Positions 17,301-26,488 of a stretch of 64,000 nucleotides of DNA are shown here, piece after piece (within the stretch, counting starts at the first letter, position 1; each line of letters begins with the position of its first letter). This DNA is from Nematostella vectensis (lineage: Eukaryota > Cnidaria > Anthozoa > Actiniaria > Edwardsiidae), in contig NC_064034.1 of assembly GCF_932526225.1 (NCBI RefSeq), forward strand, positions 13,032,887-13,096,886. Direction: 5' to 3'. A model generated the notes under the pieces. The model saw nothing but the letters and a program-made list of their open reading frames with translations, was not told where the DNA came from and searched no databases. Both the position numbers and the translations under genes were made by a program.

Positions 17301-20300
17301 CCCTTATTACTAAATGCCCCACTATCCTCGTGGCCGGTGAAGGTCGCGTTGATCCCCTTATTACTAAATACCCCACCTTTATCCTTGTGGCTGGGGAAGG
17401 TCGCGTTGATCCCCTTATTACTAAATTCCCCACTATCCTCGTGGCTGGTGAAGGTCGCATTGAACCCCTTATTACTAAATGCCCCACTATCCTCGTGGCT
17501 GGTGAAGGTCGCATTGAACCCCTTATTACTAAATTCCCCACTATTCTCGTGGTCGGTGAAGGTCGCGTTGAACCCCTTATTACTAAATGCCCCACTATCC
17601 TCGTGGCTGGGGAAGGTCGCGTTGAACCCCTTATTACTAAATTCCCAACTATCCTCGTGGTCGGTGAAGGTCGCGTTGAACCCCTTATTACTAAATGCCA
17701 CACCTTTATCCTCGTGGCTGGTGAAGGTCGCGTTGAACCCCTTATTACTAAATGCCCCACTATCCTCGTGGTCGGTGAAGGTCGCGTTGAACCCCTTATT
17801 ACTAAATGCCCCACTATCCTCGTGGCTGGGGAAGGTCGCGTTGAACCCCTTATTACTAAATGCCCCACTATCCTCATGGCTGGTGAAGGTCGCGTTGAAC
17901 CCCTTATTACTAAATGCCCCACTATCCTCGTGGTCGGTGAAGGTCGCGTTGAACCCCTTATTACTAAATGCCCCACTATCCTCGTGGCTGGGGAAGGTCG
18001 CGTTGAACCCCTTATTACTAAATGCCCCACTATCCTCATGGCTGGTGAAGGTCGCGTTGAACCCCTTATTACTAAATGCCCCACCTTTATCCTCGTGGCT
18101 GGTGAAGGTCGCGTTGAACCCCTTATTACTAAATGCCCCACCTTTATCCTCGTGGCTGGTGAAGGTCGCGTTGAACCCCTTATTACTAAATGCCCCACCT
18201 TTATCCTCGTGGCTGGTGAAGGTCGCGTTGAACCCCTTTTTGCTGACGGTCCTGTCGCTGTTGAACCACACTCGAATCTGGTTGCTACTTGAGATGATGG
18301 CGTATGGAGGTCGATTGGAGTTGCAGTAGGCTCCTGTATGAACACAAAGAACGCAAACTCATGCAACTGACCAAACTTATTAAACCATACGGCAAGACTT
18401 GGTATAGACTTTGTATACCATTTTCTTGCGTCCCTAATCATTATTTATCATCTCGATACGTGTAGGTTGTCAAGTTCTATCTACGATGTAAGGGCTCCAG
18501 GCGCGTGTCCATAAGGGCTCCAGCCTGTTCATATGACGGGATGAGTTTGACTTCGGTTAACCCCTTCTTTGGGACATGACGGAAAAACCTGGAAAATGCG
18601 TAATTCGAGACAGAGAAAGAAGACACAATTTCTTACAATGGCCATCGATTCCTTGTATTTCGGACTTATTTTCAAAACAGAAAAGCGTGAGGCCGAAATG
18701 CACATACCCAGATTTTATATATTTTCCCTGATCATCCTTGTTCTATTTGTGGGCTCAGGGACGAAAAGCTCGAATTTCAATCATACGCATTTGATATTTT
18801 GTTTGCTGTAACTGACTAAGTACTTAGAGAAATTTACCGCCTTATTAGATGTAAAATGGGCTTATTTGAAGCGTCGTGTCATGTCATTCGTTGGTAGATA
18901 AGAAGAATGTTGATTTTGTGTTGCGTCGCGTCATGTCATTCGTTGGTAGATAAGAAGAATGTTGATTTTGTGTGTATTTTGATCTAGTGCCATATTACCA
19001 GAGCGAATTTAACTTAATTGATCCCATAATGCATTTTTCTCTGCACACGCCCTTGGGCTCGGACATCCAAGAAAAGACCTGGTCTAGATCCATACCCGCC
19101 TCCTTAGTTTGGAAAAGCATACAATAAGCTTGTTTATTTTATAAAGCTGGATGTTAGGTTTTGAGCACTACAATCTCAAAGAAACAAAATAGGTAGTATG
19201 ACCGAGTTTCGAAGTCATGTCGGTAGGTACCAATATAAAGGTAGGAAACTCGGAACATCTTATAGTTACGCTTATCGCACTGTTCGTACTGAAATCATAA
19301 AGAACTACGAGCCACCAGCAACTTCTCGTTGCAAATCATATTATACACTCTAATCTCACCCAGTAACTGCTTGTGTTTGTCCCCGCCATCTTTCACCTCC
19401 ACGAGATCGATGCAAGTGGCACTGCCATCCTTATGGTAAAACGTCTCCACGTCAAACGTACCGAACATGAGTTTGACGTAGCGACCGCGAGGGACTGTTA
19501 TCGTCCACGTGCACTCGGCATTGTGCGGGTAATCCCGCGGGAAGTTTGGGCTCCGAATGCTACCACTTGTACTATTGGTGTGGAAAATGCAGGAATCTGA
19601 GGACAAAAGAGTCTTTGTTCACAAAAAAATTTATACAATTTATAGAACGTAAACCTCTTGTTTTGACGTTTTAATGCATAATCTAGATAAAATAAAGATG
19701 AGTGCTATAATATAAATGTGCTGGAACTCTGTCCTAGATGATAGCAATCTAGATAGGTTTGTAAGCCTCAGATGGATGATGAATTTTTTAGGAATATTTA
19801 GTAAATAAACCCCTTCTGGCGGCTGGGATATCGGGTCCGAAAAGTAAACAGTTGGCCAAGGAGCGAAGCTTCGAGGGCAACTGAAATTTTGAGGATAAAA
19901 GAAATCAGACATTCTTTCTGTGTCTTCATAGCGTTTTGATAACCTTGGTGTTTGTTTAAGGAGTTATTGGGTAGACAAAAAGCGAGTTTTGACTGCACAA
20001 AAATGTTTACAGGACAGATATCACTTTGGCTGGACGTTTTCGACTGATATTTGTCCTGTGAAAATGTGCACGTTACCCGTGATGACCAATGAGCGCGCGT
20101 GAAAATTCATCACTGGGATATAAAGAAGTTTATTCTCAACATACTAGCATAGTGAAAACAAATTACTACTTTTAACGTTACCCCAATTGTTCGAAGGGCC
20201 AAAAAATTTGTAAGTATATCACACTTTTAAGTGTTATACCTCTAACGAGATGCCGTCGTTGACGGCACGAACATTGCGTGACTTAATCCCCGCTTAATAC

Positions 20301-22379
20301 AGAATGTGATTCGAATTATAGCAAGACCATCGCATCTTTTTACAACACCCTCTACTACTACTACTCATAGGGGGCGGGGGGGGTGCGCGTACCCCCCCTT
20401 GCCGCCAAAAAGAGAGAGATCTCTTATTGAAGGATCATCAAATACCGTAATTATTCGAATAGGCGCCCTCCTTTAAATAAACGCCCCCTCCCCAATAAGC
20501 GCCCCCCATCTGCGACCAAGAATGTTCGCCCCTCAAAATAAGAGCCCTTGACCTCCCCCTAAAAAAATCACAGACTCAATTGCGATAAATGAAATCACTG
20601 CTGCCCTATTAAAAAAACATGATGTACGTCGAAAAAAAGCGCAGAAAGCAAGAACTTTGTCGAATGTTTACTTGCTTTTATACACCCATCAAAAGAATGT
20701 AAGCGAGAAGAAAAGAGCATATGACACACTAATGTTTTACACCGACACTATCGAAAGGACATTTAGAAAAAAAGATTAGATTTTGATACATTACATTTAT
20801 TTATTATAATATTGTTTAACACGCAACCGAGACATAAATGCAACTTGTTATAGAAACGAATAAGATAATCATTCGAGTTAAGGTGGCTCTTCGATTTTTT
20901 TTATCTAATGATAAGGAAACCTGGAAACAGGTCGCCATCTGACTCCGTTTTCCCCATCTGGCAACATGGGGTATTAAAGCACACGGACGGTTTTGTGAAT
21001 GTTTAATTGATCCTTTTATCACTACGTAGAATTAAAGATGCCCAGTCATACTTCTTAGCCTGAGCGGTTTTTCTGTCCTTTTAAACAATTAAGCGTACAA
21101 AAGATGGCTTAGTGCACGCCGGGAAAACAAAAAAGTATACAAAAATATTAACCCACATTGAGTCCGAGCTTAATATCATGATAAGGTTAGGCCAAATATC
21201 ATTCAAAATTATACTTCGTATTTTTACTCGCACAAGGCGTACATTTCCTGTGCGTTTTTTTTTGTTGTTGTTGTTGTTCAACCCGACGAGCATAAGGCGG
21301 ACGCGAATGATGTCAGTAGAAATTCTTTGTTTGAGGCTGCGAAGCCTTTGAAAGGATCGACACGTGCACATGGCTTCTCTGGAGGTTTCAGTTTAGAATT
21401 TTGATTTGTTTGGATCAAACGGAAAACCAATGCTGTTTGTTTTCGACACGAGAGCGCATGGAGCGAGCGCTATCGGAAACGAGAGAAAGAAATGCTGAAA
21501 TTGTTTCCGCTACTGTATGATTGGGATGAAGAATGATTTATTCCTGCCCCTAAATTACTCCTAAAATCAATGCTCGAGTGTTAGCCAAACACAACTAACA
21601 ATGCCAAAAATCGATTAAGAATAAATGTTCCCATAGAATGAATCTCGGGCCAGTTTGTATGGTTAAAAGATTTTCTAATTGATGAAACATAGAAATGAGT
21701 TTTTATCACGCGTAAATATTAAACTCGCAGACTCATTTGTAACACTCTTCTTCCCTGTGAAGGAAGATAATGTTGTTAGTGACGTCACGGAGAGAGAAAA
21801 GCGCTCCGTTTTATCTTGATTTAAACTTGTAACACCTGCTTGGATTAAAGACAAAATAGGCAGTAGGATTTAGTCGCACAAAGGAACAAGGAAGGAAAAC
21901 TATCTACGCACAATTGGCAAGCTTCCATCGATATTGAATGTATATCCTGAAACAGGATGTACTGTTACTATACCCCCCTTTAAAAAGTTTTCAAAGTAAA
22001 AGCACGAGATCTGCGTGTTGTCTTTGCTTTATGGAAATTCGTAGTTGTTTATATTGGAGTAGAGTAGAAGTTTAATTGCAGGAATAAATAAGGCATGGCT
22101 TGTCACTAAGGCACTCCGGAATAGCTCGTTTGTGCTCCACAGGTCATTCACACCACGCTGTGATCCTTTGTCCTTTTGTCATAAAAATAAGAGCTCTTAA
22201 AATCTATATCAATTCCATATATAGCCATCTTTGTTCTTTAATCCTTACTCTAACGCAGAAAATAACATGAAAATAGACTCCGTCTGGAGTGTAAACTCAC
22301 CTTCCTCGTTCGCCCCTATGAATGTCGTACACAGCGTGAGTGTAATCCACAGAATGACATATCGTGCTATACACACCAT
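5249..22379 (-). CDS. Secreted, probably GPI-anchored CUB3-discoidin-CUB2 protein, 16 exons
   Basis: Exons in transcript order: 22301-22379, 19360-19596, 18199-18333, 15622-15853, 14989-15113, 14352-14579, 13154-13282, 12224-12378, 11794-11865, 11155-11289, 9977-10133, 9396-9672, 8965-9092, 6425-6634, 5784-5948, 5249-5361. All borders are AG/GT, all phases match, and the total is 2577 nt (858 residues plus TGA). Order: signal peptide 1-26, CUB1 27-150, CUB2 151-269, CUB3 270-388, F5/8C 389-561, CUB4 562-696, CUB5 697-821, polar linker and hydrophobic C-terminus 822-858. Each CUB is split over two exons and keeps its four cysteines. CUB and discoidin domains bind proteins, sugars and lipids outside the cell, as in neuropilins and DCBLD proteins, but this order matches neither. 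The role is unknown; cell-surface adhesion or co-receptor is inference. Isoforms are likely because several donors are duplicated. Confidence 0.85.
5784..6634 (-). other. CUB domain 5 (exons 6425-6634 and 5784-5948)
   Basis: GCGDIIYVSEDGTLESPRYP, HMCTWVLSAKPEAKITIEF, SKCIDFLEIRDGQL, then TYCGTNTPAKFTSTANYIRL and TAKGFKLLYTY. A standard CUB with four cysteines, split in phase 1. Both exons are 1-1 symmetric. Confidence 0.92.
6109..6238. mobile_element. 130-bp foldback MITE
   Basis: The ends TTAGGCTAAGT and ACTTAGCCTAA are inverted. Inside, TCGTATTATCCATGAGCC pairs with GGCTCATGGATATACGA, leaving a central loop. It lies in the intron between the two CUB5 exons. Confidence 0.8.
6813..8778. mobile_element. 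Non-autonomous TIR element, about 2 kb, TTA target duplication
   Basis: Left end TGCTGTGTTTACA, right end TGTAAACACAGCA, a perfect 13-bp inverted repeat flanked on both sides by TTA. Subterminal AACCTAGGTT palindromes occur near both ends. A 3-bp TTA duplication is typical of PIF/Harbinger elements. No transposase frame was recognised. It fills most of the intron between CUB4 and CUB5. Confidence 0.75.
8825..8946. repeat. 24-bp minisatellite, five copies, 18 bases behind a splice donor
   Basis: Unit 'ggcaaccctatctaatgttt' plus 'atta', five near-identical copies. The donor of the CUB4 second exon is at 8963-8964. Confidence 0.95.
8965..9672 (-). other. CUB domain 4 (exons 9396-9672 and 8965-9092)
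   Basis: DCGGTISMKKPGKVVLRGH, TECTWVSIP, DVPCSMGYVQIE, then MCDQNSEATYIMRASHQLVM and NIGFDMMY. A donor directly after VQIE (9487) is phase 0 and would put a TGA at the third codon of the next exon. The copy 92 bp on (intron from 9395, consensus GTAAGT) is phase 2 and fits. I therefore use it, which inserts about 31 serine-rich residues between VQIE and MCDQ. Confidence 0.75.
9309..9505. repeat. 92-bp duplication carrying a CUB4 splice donor
   Basis: The block 'gatctgcacgta' plus donor at 9486-9502 is repeated as 'gatctacacgta' plus donor at 9394-9410. Both are followed by degenerate GAT/ATG-rich sequence, and a further partial copy without donor extends to about 9309. In mRNA sense both read TACGTGYAGATCGAG|GT. 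Confidence 0.85.
10271..10363 (+). repeat. tRNA-derived SINE head
   Basis: An A box (TGGCGCAGTTGG, about 10279-10290) and a perfect B box (GGTTCGATTCC, about 10338-10348) are spaced as in a pol III tRNA promoter. The presumed acceptor stem halves do not pair and no clear anticodon arm forms, so this is a SINE head or tRNA pseudogene rather than a working tRNA. The SINE body probably continues toward about 10470. Confidence 0.65.
11022..11133 (-). other. Unidentified coding-like fragment in an intron
   Basis: On the minus strand it reads KKFDVPPTGEFSKSMKCFGI and on through GAYLTGKRLDRMQVEAAPEE, with coding-like composition. It starts only about 20 bases past the donor of the third discoidin exon, has no usable acceptor, and is followed by stops. 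It resembles a captured gene or transposon fragment; the family is not recognised. Confidence 0.35.
11952..12221. repeat. GAT/ATC trinucleotide-rich array at a splice donor
   Basis: About 270 bases of imperfect (ATC)n on the + strand, (GAT)n in mRNA sense, begins exactly at the donor of the first discoidin exon (CAG|GTGATGCTGATG). It produces long aspartate- or methionine-rich open frames that I reject as genes. Confidence 0.95.
12763..13023. mobile_element. MITE with GTCAGTGCAA-type ends, copy 1
   Basis: The left end GTCAGTGCAATTGGCAAATA and right end, ending ATTTGCACCGAC, are imperfect inverted repeats of about 38 bp with GGCAAATGGC-like cores. Same family as 53698-53913. It lies in the intron between CUB3 and the discoidin domain. 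Confidence 0.7.
13154..14579 (-). other. CUB domain 3 (exons 14352-14579 and 13154-13282)
   Basis: GCGWDIEDS...ITSPYYPSFYP...TECIWRVRAPPNQYVSIRF...PACPMDHIEIHDGHK, then RFCNFKAPEVIVSSGNEMTV...NGKFTALF. The intron between the halves is almost entirely the 33-36 bp array that repeats the first exon's 3' end and donor. The second exon uses a weak donor, GTTAGA. Confidence 0.9.
13306..14351. repeat. 33-36 bp minisatellite, about 31 copies, containing a splice donor
   Basis: Unit 'gacgaggtggtcattaatac' plus 'gtaccaagagggt'. In mRNA sense each copy reads ...TCACCCTCTTG|GTACGTATTAATGAC, the same junction as the real end of the CUB3 first exon (...TCTCCCTCTCTTG|GTACGT). A TAA follows in the exon frame inside every unit. 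Confidence 0.95.
14989..15853 (-). other. CUB domain 2 (exons 15622-15853 and 14989-15113)
   Basis: ACGGVLKGPRGVMKSPRY...ANCEWVIEVEVGKFIRL...CPDTLAIWDGAP...LIG, then SYCQMIEPAFQSKSNRLRL...GFKAEY. The split is in phase 2 (GGCAG|GTATGC joined to C-TAC-TGC), unlike CUB1, 3 and 5, which split in phase 1. Two additional cysteines sit before CPDTL (CARCLC). Confidence 0.9.
15921..18198. repeat. 54/57-bp minisatellite, about 42 copies, containing a splice donor
   Basis: Unit in mRNA sense: GGGGTTCAACGCGACCTTCA, CCAGCCACGAGGATA(AAG), GTGGGGCATTTAGTAATAA. It is the 3' end of the second CUB1 exon plus the first 19 intron bases. It fills over 95% of the intron. A 13-unit block of 711 bp is repeated (for example 16297 and 17008). 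One base is missing near 17204, shifting the frame of all units beyond it. Two frames are stop-free on each strand, giving spurious open frames of up to 802 codons. Confidence 0.97.
18199..19596 (-). other. CUB domain 1 (exons 19360-19596 and 18199-18333)
   Basis: First half runs DSCIFHTN...IRSPNFPRDYP...ECTWTI...ATCIDLVEVKDGG; second half AYCNSNRPP...IRVWFNSDRT...KKGFNATF. All four CUB cysteines and the SPNFP..YP block are present. The second exon ends ...SHEDK at donor AAAG|GTGGGG. The sequence from KKGFNATF through this donor is the seed of the array in the next intron. Confidence 0.9.
18568..18995 (+). repeat. Dispersed repeat, copy B (CUB-gene intron 2)
   Basis: Second copy of the family at 3497-3950, same relative orientation on the window. 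It lies antisense in the intron between the two CUB1 exons. A 50-bp internal direct duplication at about 18884-18985, including 'cattcgttggtagataagaa' twice, is absent from copy A. Confidence 0.8.
20008..20062. repeat. Short inverted repeat in CUB-gene intron 1
   Basis: ACAGGACAGATATCA and TGATATTTGTCCTGT form a 15-bp stem with about two mismatches and a 25-base loop. No function is assigned. Confidence 0.5.
22301..22379 (-). other. Exon 1: start codon and signal peptide
   Basis: Begins MVCIARYVILWITLTLCTTF, a charged start followed by a hydrophobic core ending near IGA, a typical signal peptide with cleavage around residue 22-24. The donor (GTGAGT) leaves phase 1, which matches exon 2. An in-frame upstream ATG at 22464-22466 would add about 29 residues and bury the signal, so I chose the inner ATG. 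Confidence 0.75.
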
Positions 22380-24632
22380 ATTTGAATCCAATAACTTGTA
22401 CAAACTTTCAAACTTCACCAAGATGTCATTATCAAGTATTCGGGTAATCACATCAGAGAGAAACACAATCGATCCAAGGTATTTTCCAACTTTGTCCTGC
22501 GATCATTCCCAAGAACCCCGAAGCGCACCGCCAACTCTGTTGTGTTCGGGTGTTCTATGCAAATACGGCTTAGCTATGCCTCGTTAATACAGGCTTGTGT
22601 TTTGTTATGAGTTTCTCTATTGGTAAATACCCGACAAGGCAAAGGGGCGTACATATGATTACACGAATCAATGCACCTATCACCCCTCAGTATGTCCTGT
22701 AGTGTCTCCAACTGTCAAGTCTGAAAGTTTTATTTTACTCTGAGGAAATCGGTGTAACATAAAGAGAGATTGAAATCTCCTAATGCTCTCTAAAGTATGG
22801 ATTACGAGCGTTTTCAAGTCTAGTTAAAAATACTTGAGAATATATTACAGGCCGATTAAAAATTTGCCACGCGTGGTGGCTACTGTAGAAAACAGCCCGT
22901 TTCTTTTGCATCCGGAAAAAGCAAGTCTAAAGCGAAGTTTATTTCAAATAAACATTACAATAACTGAATATAACAACTGCTTATTCATGTGGCCCAATCG
23001 CGAGTCATAAAAGAAAGTGAGTCGGTGGTTTTGACCCTCTTCTAGTACGTCGCTCTTAAAACCAGCAAATCCTTTTCCTTAAAGGTCTTTAATTCTCATC
23101 AAGAGATTTAAAAGAGGTCTTGAATTTGGTTTATTGTCTTAGCAGTATTTTAAAGCTCTTCTCAATGAATGTATTTCGGGGTAATACAATATATTTTCAT
23201 GGTTTTTCTATTTTACCCCTTAGGGTCTAACAGTGCTATTATGCATGCGGGTAGGTAGGTTACAGTATTTTAGGTGCCATGCAGCAGTAGCCTTAGGTAT
23301 TTTTCCACTTCTGAGAATCTAGAATTGTATAGAAGAAGATAATATGAAAATATAATTGACGGAATCGCAATCTTTCCTCTTTAATCCCACAGATAGAATA
23401 ATGCAATCGCAATCAAACATATCAAAAAAGAACTTGAGATCTTGTTAGCTTCTCATGTCTTCGCATCTTTTCTTTTCTCTTTTTTTATAAAGCTGTTTAA
23501 AAAAATCTGGACTTTTTCTAATGACAGATGATTAGAAATATAGTCAGAGAAAAGATAGTAGATAAGAACCTTTGACTGGAGATATATACAAGTATTTTGT
23601 GACTAACAACACCCACGACTCAACGCATACATCATATCCTTTTATCCGCTACTCTATCACTTTTACCGCATAGGTTGTAGGAGTGTCAACAAATTCAGGT
23701 TTAGTGAAAATAGGCGACGACAGACATCATTCTTATTCATACAAGAAGTTCATAGTTCCCGAGCCTCGCTCACTTAAACTCTCGGTAACCTCATTGAGTT
23801 CAAGCTAGCTGGCTAGAGTCCCTAAACAAAGGTGCCATAGTAACTGTTAGACGATCGTTCTCTGCCCGACCGAAAAGGGAGTCCGCCGAGGATTTCTTTC
23901 CATTTATAAAATTATTCCAATTTATTGACCACCTTGTAACAAGCAAAGCCTACAGTACTCCAAATGGTTCTCAGGTCCGTTTTTTTACCAACTTTCTCCA
24001 TATTTTCCTTTTTGTTTTTAACAAATTGAGCGCGCTATAAACTTTATCAAGCCATCTCGGTGTTTGGCACGTGTTGGAGGTCATGTGATGTATGGCACGT
24101 GGCGTTAATCGTATAACAATAGTGCTGTGTGCTCACCCACGTGTATTCCTCGTACCGGTGATGACCAATTCGCAATAAGAAAAACAAGCTTCTGACAGGC
24201 TTCGTCTACCAGTTTACGTCCAACAGTTGGACTAGCATTCTTGCATACTAGCGCAGTTATAATTTTGCGTGATTCTTACCCAATTCTGAGGTGAATCTAA
24301 ATTAATCTTACCGGCCTTCATTCGGGGCTATTCGGAAAAGTCTTGCTTTTGAACGCTTAAAAGGATGCTTGCGCAAGCTCTAATTTGAAATGCAAGGCTA
24401 AAAAGAATAGTGCAAACAGCTACATTTTGCGTGCTAAAATCAAAATACCCAAATAGTCGTGTTCGTTAACCAGAGTTCACTAAAAACTGGTAGTAAGAAT
24501 CAATAATAATACCAAAATAGTCCCGTTCAGTAACCAGAGTATAAATATGGCTCACCAAAAACTGGTAGTCGACTCCGTGCTTGCTAAAAGCGTACGGTAA
24601 AAAGCTCGGGGCAGATCGCTGCTATTCTCGGT

Positions 24633-24720
24633 TTTCAGCCGTGGTGGCTTCGGTGGAGCGCCCATAATCTTTTCCCATCAGTGGAGGATCACGGCTGGAA
24701 GCCGCCTATTCGGCTGAAAG
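24633..24720. repeat. GC-rich imperfect hairpin
   Basis: TTTCAGCCG pairs with CGGCTGAAA, and inside it GGCTTC pairs with GAAGCC; CAGCCGTG/CACGGCTG is an alternative pairing. It stands out in AT-rich DNA. No known snRNA or tRNA was recognised. Confidence 0.4.
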
Positions 24721-25454
24721 CGCTCCTTCGCATTTTCTCTTCCCCCTTGACATTTTTGATCGCGGACAAATCGATCAACACTTTTACCCTTTAGGCTTGC
24801 AACGCAGTCTAGCTTACATTTATCCTCAACAGGCACATTGTGTGATGAGCTTAGAGCAGCCTAACCTAACCTAACCTAACCTAACCTTAAAAGATTTCTG
24901 AGTAATTGCTTAGTTCGGCACGTACTTGTTATTTCCAGGTTAGCCGCTCAATCATCTTGTGTAACGAGAATTTCTTGTTGTGTCGTTGTTGTTTTGTTTT
25001 TGTTTATTTGTGTTTTTTTATGTGCATAATTTGGGCGATTCTGACTACCAGAGCTTCACAATTTCCTAATTTCTACTTCGGGAGATACCCCTAATCTCTG
25101 GCACCTAAGTATATTTCCGGATCCCCAGCACCTAACTAGCATTTTCAACCCCTAGACCTCCCAACCTTGTGTCTGACTACGTGCTATTCCCAAACGAGAC
25201 ATGGATTTTTGATTCGCCGAGGTCGCGCGCAACAACGAATTTGGCTGCAACGGGCTTTGGTCCATTTTACTGCGAATATCGGCAAACACTCCCTACATGA
25301 TTAAGAAACGCATCGCGTGACTTGTGCCAGGTGTAGCTCAGCGTTTATTTATTAATTTGGCTTTTATTACTATGCTACATTGCACTCTATCTCAATAAGT
25401 TCACATATCTTTACATTGGATTATGGCTATTGAGCTCGTTACACTAAACAGGTT

Positions 25455-25527
25455 TTTACAATGTGAAAGTGAAGTTTGAATAAATGTTAAATACTTTTCA
25501 CACAATCGTTCACTTTCACATTGTAAC
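25455..25527. repeat. Inverted repeat, 18-bp arms
   Basis: TTACAATGTGAAAGTGAA and TTCACTTTCACATTGTAA are exact reverse complements separated by about 37 AT-rich bases, consistent with a small MITE. Confidence 0.8.
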
Positions 25528-25650
25528 AACGCTTAAAATTGCATTAATTACTTAACATTTTAATTTACACCAGCAAAATGAGATGGAAAAGAATCAAAGC
25601 GATACGATGCGTAAAATGAGATATCTTACAATGGTTTTTTTACATGCATC

Positions 25651-25760
25651 CTCGGGGACCCAGGGCGTCACGGAGATCGGGCACACAGGGAGCGCGCGAA
25701 AACTTTCTTTCTCGCGCGCTCCCTGTGTGCCCGATCTCCGCGACGCCCTGGGTCCCCGAG
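25651..25760. repeat. 110-bp GC-rich foldback
   Basis: Two 49-bp arms (start CTCGGGGACCCAGGGCGT, end CCCTGGGTCCCCGAG) flank a 12-base loop (aaactttctttc). The only mismatch is one transition, A opposite C on the + strand and a G-U wobble in a minus-strand transcript. Confidence 0.95.
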
Positions 25761-26488
25761 AATGTTTTACACGTTTTTAGCAAACTTTTACAAGAAACAC
25801 TCAAGTTCTAAAATAACATATTATTAACATTAGCCAGAAGTATTCAATTTGCGGGTTGAAAAACGAGCTCGGAGCTGAGCTGTAAAGACATGGTAAAAGG
25901 TATTTTGGGATCGTTTGGCTTAGCGTTCTGTTATCTTCTGTTAGTCCACTTTTTGACAGCAAATGATAGAAGACTGCAGTAAAATAGCCACATAAAGCAT
26001 TTCTGCCTTTACCTTTCTACTTACAAGTAGCTGACTATTTGTTATAACTTTTTTTTTGCTGCCACTCGGTGGGCTACTTGACTTTTTTGTTTGCTTTTCT
26101 GATTTTTTGTTTTCGTTTTGTTGTTTTAATTTTAGGTTTGGAATTTCACCCTTAAGATATCAAAAGGTCTAGTCCCTTGAATGGCAGTTGCAGGACCGGT
26201 AGGTGCCAGAGCTATACATCGATAAACAGGGATGGGTTGGGTGGATATCCACCCCCTTTTTGAGTAAAAACATTGAAAGGTCTCTTTGTTTGAAGAAAAT
26301 AAATGTCTGAGGGACGGAAGGTACTGTCCATTTTCCTTCGCCTGCTCGACTTTGCTGACGCGACAAATCCCATTCAGCGTGAAGTATAGTAAGATCTATG
26401 TAGTGACCTACCAAGAACCACTGGATCAGTTATAAGCCGAAATTTACGAGAGGAGTGATCTTACCCTCCATATACCGGGACCTCGTCT

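Larger units (their letters stand above)
22380..26488. other. Intergenic region between the CUB gene and GPCR 1
   Basis: The CUB-gene promoter should lie just above 22380. An octamer ATGCAAAT (22557-22564) and an inverted CCAAT (ATTGG, about 22619) are present, but no convincing TATA box. Beyond that I see only the hairpin at 24633-24720, five CCTAA pentamers at about 24860-24888, and two inverted repeats at 25455-25527 and 25651-25760. Confidence 0.5.

Noticed and set aside
15921-18329. Open frames of 802, 695, 414, 384 and 363 codons over the array
   Set aside because: They arise because the 54/57-bp unit lacks stops in two frames per strand. The peptide is only the repeat read in different registers, and the array lies in an intron with a real exon junction at its edge.
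22464-22466. Upstream in-frame ATG for the CUB gene
   Set aside because: Starting here would add 29 polar residues before the hydrophobic core and spoil a typical signal peptide.
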